Of a stretch of 64,000 nt of DNA, positions 1-9,353 are shown one piece after another. The DNA is from Entonaema liquescens (taxonomy: Eukaryota > Ascomycota > Sordariomycetes > Xylariales > Xylariaceae), in contig CADCSX010000006.1 of assembly GCA_902805475.1 (NCBI GenBank), forward strand, positions 2,790,001-2,854,000. The letters run 5' to 3'. Position 1 is the first letter of the stretch. Every line of letters begins with the position of its first letter. Under the pieces are notes generated by a model, which worked only from the letters and a program-made list of their open reading frames with translations, had not been told where the DNA came from and did no database searches. The translations under genes were made by a program, and so were the position numbers.

Positions 1-1683
1 TCCGATGACAGATGATTATTCGTTAAGAGACTACGGATCTATATCTACTAGCGAGCATGACGCCGAATTAAAAATACCGCATCCTTCCACCCCTTTGACT
101 AAATAGAATACTGTAGAGTCCACGCAGTTCAGTCAGTATATAGCTCATACAGCATTCAGACGGCTACGTGTACTAATGGTATAACGAGCTTAAAGCCTAG
201 GGTAAGTGTATGACGAGTATCAAAGTATTTGTCCTGCAATATGAAGTAGTAAACTAGTATCTAGAGTAGATGCCATTGATACTATACGTACCTATTTTGA
301 GAGCAACGTTGTGGGGATATCTAGGATATATCCAGTATCTTAGATAGCTCTACATGCCCAATAGACGTAAACGTCCTCTCGCCATTATATTAATAAGTGT
401 CAGGAGAGGGATAAACCTGGCCCTTACTTTGGGATGTCTCTTGGCAGAATGTTATACCCAAGATGTTGCCATTATGGACTATTCATCTTCGAAAGCGCAA
501 GAACAATATGAACACAAGACTTGTCTATTAATAACTCAAAGCCCCAATACTACCTAGTCAAATAAAAGTACCAACACAAGCCTAGCGAGTTGTATAAATT
601 CAGAGCCCCTTTTGGTTACAATAAGTGAAAGTAAGAGGCCAGAATGGTTTGCAGGCTTTCTCTTTCAGATGGCAGCTTGACCATATCATAAAATCTTTTG
701 TTTTAAAGACATGTACAGGGCCCGTGCCGGCGTCTATTAGCCTGATCAATCTAACCTAGTCAAGTTACCTTGATAGAGAAGCAGACATCTAACATAACCA
801 GTGACTATATCTGAGGTGGACAATTTAGATGTCTATCTATCTCAAGCACTTTATTTTTGCCCTAGACTTAAGTTTTTAGGTAATTTTCCCTTTGGAGAAC
901 ATATTACTGACCGGCTTTAACTTCATTCATCATCCACGAAAGCTACCTAACCATTGACGAGGGACATATAACCCGTCATGGCAAGGCCCTCGACAAGTAG
1001 TTGACAAGTGGTTGGTGTTACTTTGTGGTTTAGTACTTTGATTTGGTCTATGATATACACTTCAAGTTACAAGTCACCCTCATCGATAGAACCTTCAGGG
1101 GAAAGTTAACTACAGGACTCGGTTTCCGCATTAGTAAGACAGAGTAAGCATAAAGAAAAAGAAAATACGCGCATTCATTGAGCTACTTGGATCTATAGCC
1201 ACTACAACTAAGAAATAACCACGCCTAGTATTTTGTCCTCCTGTACCTAGTGGACCTGAAAACATCGGTACAGTCTCCAGCTTACCAATCGTCGTCGTCG
1301 TCGTCGTCGTCAGGTAGCGGGTGGTGCTGTACGTCTGCGTAATGATCAGCTGCAAATTGCAGTAAAGAAATCGTAAGTCACTAATACAAAGCAATGACGG
1401 CCAATTCTGCGTTTTCTCAGGGAAACGGCAAGAGGAACGTCCATCGTGCAATCCAAGTCCAAGCCCGATTTTTATGAGCAATGCTCGATGTACACGCATG
1501 TAGCGGGATTCAATACGATTCGATGTGTTGAGGAGAATACTGTACAACAAGAATGTTGACCCTCGGCGAGGAAGAAGGGTTTGTGATGGTGGTCGAGTTC
1601 TATGCAATATTCACAGCAGACAAAAATGTATAGAGAAGCGAATGACGCCCCCGAGACGCCCATGACATGATGTTCCTAATGCA
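1..1683. other. intergenic, no supported gene
   Basis: This is AT-leaning DNA at the left edge. Short open frames exist on both strands (for example 354-557 and 1131-1663), but they are low in complexity, overlap one another and match no family I recognise. The stretch just left of 1684 is the 3' flank of the following minus-strand gene. The only ordered element is a GTC microsatellite near 1300. Confidence 0.6.
1291..1311. repeat. (GTC)7 microsatellite
   Basis: Seven perfect copies of GTC lie in non-coding DNA about 370 bp beyond the stop of the neighbouring minus-strand gene. No function is evident. Confidence 0.9.
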
Positions 1684-2931
1684 TCATACGTCCCATTCCT
1701 TCTCTTCTTCCTCATTATCGTCTGTCTCTTCAGGAGTTAGGGCAGCAAAAGAAGAGCTGCTGCTGGTCAGGATTGGCTTTTTAGTGCCATTGACCTGAGC
1801 CGGGGCTTTGACAGTAGGGGTGCTTGTGGCACTACCACCGTTGGTGGCCGAAGCGGAGGGAGCCGACGCATCAGCAGAGGCATCCTTCTTCTTTCCCTTC
1901 TTTTTGGTCTTAACCTCACTCCACGAATCTTCTTGGCGGAGTAGTTCCATCTGTTCTTCCTCTGAAGGCATGCCGGACAACCAGGGGTCGGACTTCTCCT
2001 TTGTAGTTCCGGTGGCACTCACGGTGTTCGGCTTTGTGGGTTCGGCCTTGGCTTGTTGCTCGAAAGTGTCAAGGGGTTGGACCGTGCTGTTGTTGCTGGC
2101 GGGCTTTTCATTCCAGGCGTTTTGGGCATTAGCTGTGAAGCTCGAGCCGTCCTTGGCGGGTCTTCCCTCAGCAATACGAGCAGTTCGTCTCTGCTGCTCA
2201 AGCTTAACCTTGCGCTCCTTTTCTTCTTCTTCACGGGCAGCCTTAGCGGCTTCGGCCTTCTTTCGGTTCTGGCGTTGCTTCTTGGTCTCGACAACTTCGG
2301 GTGCCTTCTGCTTTCGCTCCTTGGGCTTTACGGAATCGACATCGGTAAGACGGAGGACGGAAGGACCAGAGGCAACAGGCTCAAGCATATCGGACACGTC
2401 GCGGCTGTCAGCAGCTCTAACAACAGGGGAGGCTTGGGATGATAGGTCATCATCGGCATCACCTGCATGGGAGGAAGGGACAGATGCCTTTCCAGCCGAT
2501 GCATCCGGAATCTCTTGAGCTTTGGACTGCTTGACAGACTTTTGCTTCTTATCGTCAGATTTCTTGGTGCTGAACTTGGTTCCAGTGTGAGCATTAGACA
2601 ATTGACGAGCAAATTCCCGATCGGCCTTCTTGCCAGCAGCTTCGTCTTCCTCTGGGTTGAAATCTACCTTAGGTGTAGTAGTCTCGTTCGATGTGGTCGT
2701 GGGGGCTTTCGGCTTGGGCTTGGGTTTCGCAACCTTCTCGGCCTTCTTCTTGGTATCGCTAACTAGATCGGTATCATTCTGTCTTCCCGATTGTTTGGTG
2801 AACGAGCCACGACGATCGGTCCTTTGAGTCTTCTTTTGCTGGTTCCGATACCAGATAACTCCGCTGATCGCCAAAATGATAGCCCATCCACCAATAGTGG
2901 TAAGGGTCGAGTGGCTACTGGAAATATCCAT
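1684..2931 (-). CDS. N-terminally membrane-anchored, Lys/Glu-rich protein of unknown function
   Basis: This is an intact single-exon frame of 415 residues. Residues about 12-27 form one hydrophobic segment (GGWAIILAISGVIWY) followed at once by a basic stretch (RNQQKKTQR), which fits a single-pass anchor with a large cytosolic tail. The rest is low in hydrophobicity and probably disordered. It has lysine-rich patches, an Ala/Glu/Lys-rich helix or coiled coil around residues 218-250 (QRQNRKKAEAAKAAREEEE), a short conserved-looking block DPWLSGMPSEEEQMELLRQE near 315-335, a KTKKKGKKK cluster and an acidic end (EEEEKEWDV). The layout resembles ER-anchored ribosome-binding or tether-like proteins, but that is analogy only. 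The ATG at 2931 is chosen because it places the hydrophobic segment at the N-terminus. I do not recognise a named family. Confidence 0.8.
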   Translation of the reverse strand: MDISSSHSTLTTIGGWAIILAISGVIWYRNQQKKTQRTDRRGSFTKQSGRQNDTDLVSDTKKKAEKVAKPKPKPKAPTTTSNETTTPKVDFNPEEDEAAGKKADREFARQLSNAHTGTKFSTKKSDDKKQKSVKQSKAQEIPDASAGKASVPSSHAGDADDDLSSQASPVVRAADSRDVSDMLEPVASGPSVLRLTDVDSVKPKERKQKAPEVVETKKQRQNRKKAEAAKAAREEEEKERKVKLEQQRRTARIAEGRPAKDGSSFTANAQNAWNEKPASNNSTVQPLDTFEQQAKAEPTKPNTVSATGTTKEKSDPWLSGMPSEEEQMELLRQEDSWSEVKTKKKGKKKDASADASAPSASATNGGSATSTPTVKAPAQVNGTKKPILTSSSSSFAALTPEETDDNEEEEKEWDV

Positions 2932-5047
2932 CGTGAACCAAAATTATAGCGGGCGGTCCTATGTGAGATTCGCCGACCAAGTTGAAGTAACAGTGGAGGT
3001 AAAATGGGATTGATGGCAGCACCAAGTGCCTCGATGCGAAGGTGTCTCAACGATGCTCAATTGTACGTGGACGTGCTTCGCAAGACACCAATTGTATTGT
3101 TTGTATGTAGATCCCCAGGGGGCTAAACCAGTGACGGAAGGTAGTGCGCCGATTATGTCGAGAGGTGCACTACTGTATTATTTATAATACCAATCAAAAA
3201 AGAGTGTGGAAGTAATGCAGCTGAGGACGGACGAATATTGAACGATGCAAGCTCAGCTGAATCAAAAACAGACGATTCAGAGTCGAACCTTGGACAACAA
3301 GGTATTTCTTTTGTCAATGCAAGAAATCTTGTTGTGAAATATGAGACGGTTAAAACAGGACACAAAGTGAGAGTGATTTGTACAGAGAGACCTGAGAGGT
3401 AGTCCGTTCAGGTTTCATCAATGGGATGGGATGGACTGATGGTTTGATGGTGTAGGGAATTTTGGATTTGGGGATAAGCTGTCATTAACAACTTTTGACC
3501 AATCGGCATAAAGTACCAATAAAGGTACCGATCTGTACGTACATAAAAATGTAAGTGTACGCTGCGCAAAGTAAGTAAAGTATGGAAGTCTAGAAGGAGA
3601 AGGTTATCCCAGACAGCCCAGGCAGCCCAGGCCGCCTAAAGGGGGTGAATGGCTCAGTGTTGAACAGCTGTCCAATACCAAGTACCTAACTCCCTAATAC
3701 TGAGGATAGGGATAGTGGGTCCCCCGCATAGTGTACCTCACTATGTACAACTGATCTTTTGCGCCCGTATTGTGTATCGCCTTTGTCCCATTACTGTATT
3801 AGCGTCTCATCAAATTCAGTTGTAGAGATGCAACGCCCCTTAAAATTGACTAATTGGAAATCCTATTCGCTTAGCCTCGAAGTTGACGAAAGGTCTTACA
3901 ACTTAGCGCAATTATATTCTCGTAATTGAGCGATCGATACATCCAATGTTCCATACGGGTAAAAAGATGAAAATGTGATAAAGTTTAATTGATCAAAAAA
4001 CTCCCGTTGTGCAGCTGCCAGAGTCTTTGATTTGAGTATTTGCTTGGTAGCCACAAGCTTTCATACCCTCCCTATTATGAAAAATGTGCGCAACCCGCAT
4101 ATTTTATGCAGGTCTAGATCTCTTACCAAGATTTATTACCATCAGATCTCTGTTTTATTTAGGGTTTTAGTAATTTTGATATCTGAATTCAGATATGTAG
4201 CCTTCTCGCGAGGCTGATATACCCCCGTAATCAAAGCTATTTCCATAGGTACGCACTAAATTTTAAATATACTTGGCTATTTGCTTGGATCTTTGGGTAG
4301 TCCTTTGCTTGAGGTTTTGGGAATTCGCGTAGGTACGCATGCTGTCGGTATATTGGAACGAGAAGTTAAGCTTTTAGAATGCTAACTAGGTAGTGTGTTG
4401 AAAAGGCTCAGGTATGCAGCAACTTAGGGAAATAATAGCTGGATAACGTGTAGTTTGTCACGAATATTTGCTATATCAAAGCATTAGATAACTAAAGTAA
4501 TCAGTTCTTAGTAAACATGGAAGTAAATCTCGAAAAAAAAAAATATAAGATATAAGATATACAGGATATACTACAATATTTCTCTTATAGCGTACTCTAA
4601 ACTCAAATTAGGAAGAGTCAAAATATTAAGTATGTTGAATTAAAATTATCGGCCGCAGTTCGCTAACCTAATACTAATACACTATAAACAACTTTGGATG
4701 AGCAACTTCACACGATGTAGGAGTGTGCGGAGGCTGACGGGGTGAATACATGATCTCCGCTTTCCGTAGACGGAGACTAGCGGGATCGACTCCCCCGCAG
4801 GTGACCGACGGCAGGAACCTTGGGGGGTCACGTCACACAGCAGAATTTAGGTATTTAGAAGAGGTAGATTAGGTACCAAACTTCCCACTGATAACCGCAT
4901 CTTATCGATAATATAAGACGTGACTTTTGTTTCTCAAGTCACACTCATAACTTGTAGATATTTTAATATTTGTATTCCCTCGGAGTGCTACTCTAGAGTT
5001 GTTGAGATCTATATTTTAAAACTCCCCGAGTCTTCGCTATAGTAGTC
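2932..5047. other. intergenic region upstream of two divergent genes
   Basis: About 2.1 kb lies between the minus-strand anchored protein and the plus-strand nucleoside hydrolase. It contains no convincing exon. The stretch 4500-4680 is very AT-rich with short ATAAGAT iterations. A GC-richer patch at 4725-4840 holds CTCCG/CGGAG arms facing each other and a TCACGTCAC motif, and probably belongs to the nucleoside hydrolase promoter. A GATA-motif cluster is listed separately. Confidence 0.5.
4889..4912. promoter_or_regulatory. cluster of three GATA-factor motifs upstream of nucleoside hydrolase
   Basis: Three HGATAR-type motifs sit within 24 bp: TGATAA at 4889-4894, the reverse complement CGATAAG across 4901-4907, and CGATAA at 4906-4911. 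They lie about 140-160 bp before the ATG of the nucleoside hydrolase. In ascomycetes, paired or clustered HGATAR sites are bound by the nitrogen regulator AreA/NIT2. Nitrogen control would suit a nucleoside-salvage enzyme. The motifs are seen directly; the regulator is inference. Confidence 0.45.
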
Positions 5048-6508
5048 ATGGCGCCGAGAAAGATCATCATAGACACCGATCCAGGCAAGTAATTAGCAAA
5101 GAGGAGAAGCGAACTTATATCTTAACTGCCGTTCTGTAGGTGCCGACGATGTCATAGCCATGCTCCTCGCTCTAGCTTCTTCGCCTGAGGAGCTAGAAGT
5201 ACTGATGATTTCGGTAACTTATGGCAATGTGACTTTGGATAGCTGCTTGCGAAATGTAGTCGGCATGTTCCACGTTCTCGACCAAGAGATGGAGTGGCGC
5301 AAGTCTAAAGGGAAACCACTAGGCTATGAGGTTCTGCGGACTCACAAGCCAATTGTTGCCGTCGGCCCAGAACACGCTTTAGAAGACGAGATTCTAATGG
5401 CAGATAATTTTCGTAGGTTGAGAGAACTGGATATGTGCGGAGTTGCGCCAGACGAAAATGCTGACAAGGCAATTCTTGGTAGATGGAGCCGATGGCTTAC
5501 ATGGTGTTCACGAAGCTGTATGTTGAAAAAAAAAAAAAAAAAAAAAACTAGTATTCATAGGCGCGACATTCGACTAATGTAGTCTAACAGCACCCTCACT
5601 TGTCGCCGGCTGATACTTGGAAAGCCCTTTTCAAAGACGGACTTCCAGGAGATACTGAGGATCCCTCATATTTAAAATATTTCACGCCGTCGAAAACGCC
5701 TGCACACAAAGAGATCCTGCGGATCCTGAAGGAGGAACCAGCTGATACGGTCTCAATTTGCGTCCTGGGACCATTAACTAATCTAGCTCTAGCTGCTTCG
5801 GAAGACCCCGAAACCTTCCTCAAGGTTAAGGAGATAGCTGTTATGGGTGGCGCTGTAGAGGTTGAGGGTAACGTAACACCAGTTGCGGAATTCAACACCT
5901 ACGCTGATGCCGTTGCTGCCGCTCGAGTATTCGCTTTGACGTCGCCGAATCCGGCTTCCACTATGCCCCCTGTACCTAAGGACAAGACGACTCTACCACC
6001 ATATCCCGAAAAGCTTTCACGACCACTCAAATTGAGTCTATTCCCGCTTGATATCACTACACCTCATCTCCTGAACTTAGGCTTCTTTCTGGAGAAGATT
6101 GAGCCGCAACTCGCTAGTGGTAGTCCGTTAGGAGTATGGGTTAACACTTTCATGACTGGAATATTCCGTCAAATCACCTCCATGATTGGGAACGAGGTGG
6201 AGCCAGGCCTATCGCTTCATGACCCTCTCACCGTCTGGTACATGCTCACAGGATCTGACCCAGCGTGGAAGTTGGCCAAGAACGCGCCTGAAGATATCCG
6301 TATCGAGACATCAGGACAGTGGACTCACGGAATGCATGTTTCAGACCGCCGCGGCAGAACACGACCTGATGGGGTGACAACTTTTGAAGTCCCTGGAGAT
6401 GAGGATGGCTGGCTTAGCTTATTGAGGGGCAATAGGATAAACAGATACGTTAGCAGTCCTGGTGAGATGGCATTTGCGCCATTTCTAATGGAGCGTCTGT
6501 TCGGATGA
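5048..6508 (+). CDS. inosine-uridine-type nucleoside hydrolase
   Basis: The gene has four exons: 5048-5084, 5140-5412, 5483-5517 and 5591-6508. They encode 420 residues. The enzyme hydrolyses the N-glycosidic bond of nucleosides to base and ribose for purine/pyrimidine and nitrogen salvage. The N-terminus carries the family's metal-binding signature DTDPGADD (residues 9-16), completed only across the first splice. Further hallmarks are ADNFHGADGLHGVH across intron 2, VPVAEFNTYAD-like text in the large exon (TPVAEFNTYADAVAAARVFA) and the late active-site motif SLHDPLTVW. Intron 1 is a GC-AG intron (donor AG/GCAAGT). Intron 2 uses GTAGGT with a GCTGAC branch-like site. Intron 3 (5518-5590) contains 22 consecutive A. 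Reading through the introns without splicing breaks every conserved motif. No signal peptide is visible, so it is likely cytosolic. Substrate preference cannot be read from the sequence. Confidence 0.93.
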
Positions 6509-6776
6509 ATAGCATAGTAAGTAAAGAAGGGAACGGGTTGGTCACCGTATATCTGACGCGGCGAGGACAGTAGAGATGTCAGCAGGACGCAAATGTGGGT
6601 ATCATTAGACAAGAGCGTACCCTATGAATAAAGCTTCCAGATTCCTCTCATATAAATGCAATTGTTATTTTCTCCCCAAACGCCAGTAGTTGAAATGTCA
6701 AGGTATCAAGAGTATGTGTTTCAGGGCATTTCAGGGCATGCTCCGCTGCCGCTGCCGTCGCCGCCCCCTCCTCCTT

Positions 6777-7223
6777 CTATATGTGTTTAATTCCACCGAT
6801 TGCCGAACCCTTTACCTGCTGCCAGTTGATGCTATCGTCAAGGGGTTCGTCCACTAGGCCCACTACGCAAACATTGTCTCCACGAACAAGGTAAAGACCC
6901 AAGGGGACCTCGGTAGACGGTTCCGTATCGTCGGGTGTTCTGATGACTCGCTCGACAGCTTGTCCAAGGACCTGGATACGTGGGATCAGTCGGCAGGTTC
7001 GAATCTAAAAATACAATGCTCCGCCCTTACCAAGTTGGTCATCTGGTCACAGCTCAAGAGATTCCCCACCAGAGTTCGGGAGTCGGCTGTAATTATCAGG
7101 ACCTTTTCTACACGGCTGTTAGACTCCACGCGCTGTAAGCTTTGCTCGGGGCCTAAGAAACAAACAAAACCAACGGGTATAATCGTATGACTTACTGTTG
7201 ATATAACTACCAAGGTTGGACAT
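6777..7223 (-). CDS. LSM8: U6 snRNA-associated Sm-like protein LSm8
   Basis: The gene has three exons on the minus strand: 7223-7196 (28 nt), 7107-7031 and 6971-6777. They give 99 residues, the usual LSm8 size. LSm8 replaces LSm1 in the nuclear LSm2-8 ring that binds the U6 snRNA 3' end. The Sm1 motif is KKVLIITADSRTLVGNLL followed by CDQMTNLVL across intron 2. The Sm2 motif is LYLVRGDNVCVVGLVDE. The ending KGSAIGGIKHI resembles fungal LSm8 proteins. Intron 1 uses GTAAGT and an acceptor just after a TCTAAC branch-like site; this choice yields YINKKV, which aligns with LSm8 N-termini such as YINRTV. It ends about 270 bp from the convergent nucleoside hydrolase stop. The joined frame is clean, but the first exon is short enough to be missed by gene finders. 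Confidence 0.9.
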
Positions 7224-8717
7224 TTTGAAGGTATAACAACTGTTGGTAGGATCGAGGGTAATCTTACTGGCGACAGGACCACGAAGTGAATCGGGTAAGC
7301 TAATTAGGTAGGTAGCTAGTTATCTGTGCGCTTTTAGAGATTGCGGGGTGTAGAATAAAAATATTGGCGATCTTGAAAAAGTATGTGACTTAAGACTTGA
7401 TGCGTCTATCCGTCAGGCAGCTTCAAGAAGGTACTTCGGTTTGGAGCTTTGGACCACTCAGATTAGATAGAAAAAGTTCAAGCCACTGATCTTAGATGCG
7501 ATAACGAGAATGACAGCTTAAGCTGTTGTGGCTCTGTGGCTTGTGCTTTTCGGGTTCTTGGCATAGGTCCCATGTCGGCCGAGAATAGATACACAAGAAG
7601 ATAGATCTATACTTAGCTTGGAGGATACCTAGCTGCTATACCCCAAAATGGCGGACTAACTATTTTTCAAAGTCCGAAGCTGCCGACATCCGTATAACTG
7701 CCTTCTCAATTAACCCTCTCAAGTAATTGATGAGCTTCCTCATAAAGTAATTTGCTTGTTTTAAAGCCCTTAATTTTCTACCCAAAAATCCCCCCCAATA
7801 AATACGGAGGCGAATACTAAGCTCCCAAAGGAATCTCGTTAACAGATTTGAACGACTGTAGCTTAAAAAAGGCTGTGCCTCGCCGCTGTTCTAGAACAAA
7901 GAAAGCTTAGAGTTCCTTTTTACATCATAGCTATGGTCAGTTCCGATCCTAATAGCCAATCAATTAGGGGCGTTGGTTTTGAAACATCTTAACCCTAGTT
8001 AGGTCCATTTGTTTTAACTTGCGGCCTCCAAAACCTTTTAGACACGATGATTGGCTATCATTACTACCCCTGACTACCCCCTGGCTACCCTTGCACATCA
8101 CAACCCTTCTCGTACTAGCAAGATATGGGAAGGTTCAAAGCACTTCTTCTCGTCGCCGTAATCACTTACACTATGTATTCAGGGGTCTATGTGGTGGCAC
8201 CTGCTAGTTTGTCGCTCTTCAGCCTATCCAGCTAACAGACCAGGGGGAATCGGCTACGTACAGTAGGTATCTACGATGGTAAGATGTCTTTCTTTGTCTT
8301 ATACCCGGACGCCTGAGAGGTATGTATATATGTTACGTTGATCCCGCCCTTGTAGTCCCTCTTTCTCTTTGTTCATCACCCAACTTTAATAAGTCTTGGT
8401 TCGTCTGGCAACTTTTCCACTCCTTTCTTTTTTTGCTTTTTTGAATAAACGGGTATTATCCCTTTACTTTCTACACAATCACTTTCATTAAACAAAACCC
8501 CAGAGGTTCCATTCTTTCGTTCTATTTTCGTTGCCAAACAACAAAGTCACTATCTTCAGGTCGAGCCATTGAAACCAAGATACGTGGACCAACACGAACA
8601 ATCCCACCCAGTTCATATAAAACCAAGCCTTCGTTCTTTTTCACCGGTTGAAAAAAGACGTCGATCAATTACCATTTTCGCAATTACAAAAGCACTCCAT
8701 CAATACCAAACATCATC
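7224..8717. other. intergenic; promoter and leader of secreted-protein gene
   Basis: About 1.5 kb separates LSM8 from the secreted-protein gene. I see no exon. From about 8340 the plus strand becomes pyrimidine-rich (CTTTCTCTTT, CTCCTTTCTTTTTTTGC), a common feature of strong fungal promoters, and a TATA box follows. The region 8640-8717 looks like an A/C-rich 5' leader ending in CATCATC before the ATG. Confidence 0.55.
8616..8622 (+). promoter_or_regulatory. TATA box of secreted-protein gene
   Basis: TATAAAA lies 102 bp before the ATG at 8718, downstream of a CT-rich tract. The spacing leaves room for a leader of about 70 nt, typical of a highly expressed fungal gene. Confidence 0.6.
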
Positions 8718-9353
8718 ATGAAGGTTCAGGTCGCTTCCGCCGCCGCCGTTCTCCTGGCTGGTCAGGCTATTGCTGCTCCCACCGCTCACAAGACCCGTGA
8801 TGTGAAGACCGCTGCAGCCATCGTTGCCGAGGTTGCCCCCGCTACCGTCGACTGTGCTGCCGGCGGTGAGTGTGTCACCTCCGATGTCATCGGCCCTCTA
8901 CTAGTCTCCGCCATGCAGCAGTACGGCATCTACAACCCGGCTCAGATGGCCGGTATCATTGCTCTTACGGCCTTCGAGTCCGTCGAGTACACTTTCAAGC
9001 ACAACGTCTCCCCCGGCCGCCCCGGCCAGGGTACCTCGAACATGCAAATGTTCAACTTCAACCTCAAGTACGCGCAGTCCATCCCAGAGCTCGCGGACAA
9101 GGTCGCCGGCGTTGACGAGAACGCCCCCGATGACAAGAAGAACGAGATCCTCGCCCTCGTTAACGACAACAAGTACAACTTCGGCAGCGGCCCGTGGTAC
9201 TTCAGCACCCAGTGCGGCGCTGACGTCCAGGAGGCCCTCAAGGTTGGTGACGATGCCGGTTTCGCAGCTTACATGGGCTGCGTCGGTGTCACCATCGATG
9301 CCAAGCGCCAGAGCTACTGGGACGCCGCCAGGAGGGCTTTTGGCCTCATGTAA
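8718..9353 (+). CDS. small secreted cysteine-containing protein, family not recognised
   Basis: This single-exon gene encodes 211 residues. It begins with a clear signal peptide (MKVQVASAAAVLLAGQAIAA), then a short segment ending in KTR that could be a propeptide cut site, then a mature domain with four cysteines (VDC, GEC, TQC, MGC), enough for two disulfides. Visible conserved-looking blocks are AGIIALTAFESVEY, GRPGQGTSNMQMFNFN and NFGSGPWYFSTQC. The glycine/aromatic FGSGPWYFSTQC block and the AFES helix recall lysozyme- or transglycosylase-like folds, but I cannot support that assignment. Codons are strongly C-ending, unlike most genes here, which points to high expression. A TATA box and a CT-rich promoter agree. 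The likely location is extracellular or cell wall. Confidence 0.85.
   Translation: MKVQVASAAAVLLAGQAIAAPTAHKTRDVKTAAAIVAEVAPATVDCAAGGECVTSDVIGPLLVSAMQQYGIYNPAQMAGIIALTAFESVEYTFKHNVSPGRPGQGTSNMQMFNFNLKYAQSIPELADKVAGVDENAPDDKKNEILALVNDNKYNFGSGPWYFSTQCGADVQEALKVGDDAGFAAYMGCVGVTIDAKRQSYWDAARRAFGLM

Noticed and set aside
1808..2766. Long plus-strand frames opposite the membrane-anchored protein
   Set aside because: They are shadows of the minus-strand gene, rich in Ser/Leu from reversed Lys/Glu codons, with no motif.
4735..4805. Possible tRNA because of a GGGATCGACTCCC segment
   Set aside because: The B-box lacks the TTCGA core, no D-arm or 5-bp anticodon stem can be folded around it, and no A-box is present.
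5160..5582. A separate 140-residue protein ending in poly-lysine
   Set aside because: It is a read-through of two introns of the nucleoside hydrolase; the lysines come from the 22-A run inside intron 3.
6930..7015. GGTTCGAATC resembling a tRNA B-box
   Set aside because: Flanking bases cannot pair as a T-stem, and the site lies in an LSM8 intron on the other strand.
6986..7282. A 98-residue minus-strand frame as a gene by itself
   Set aside because: Only its middle is LSm-like; both ends are intron sequence of the spliced LSM8 gene.
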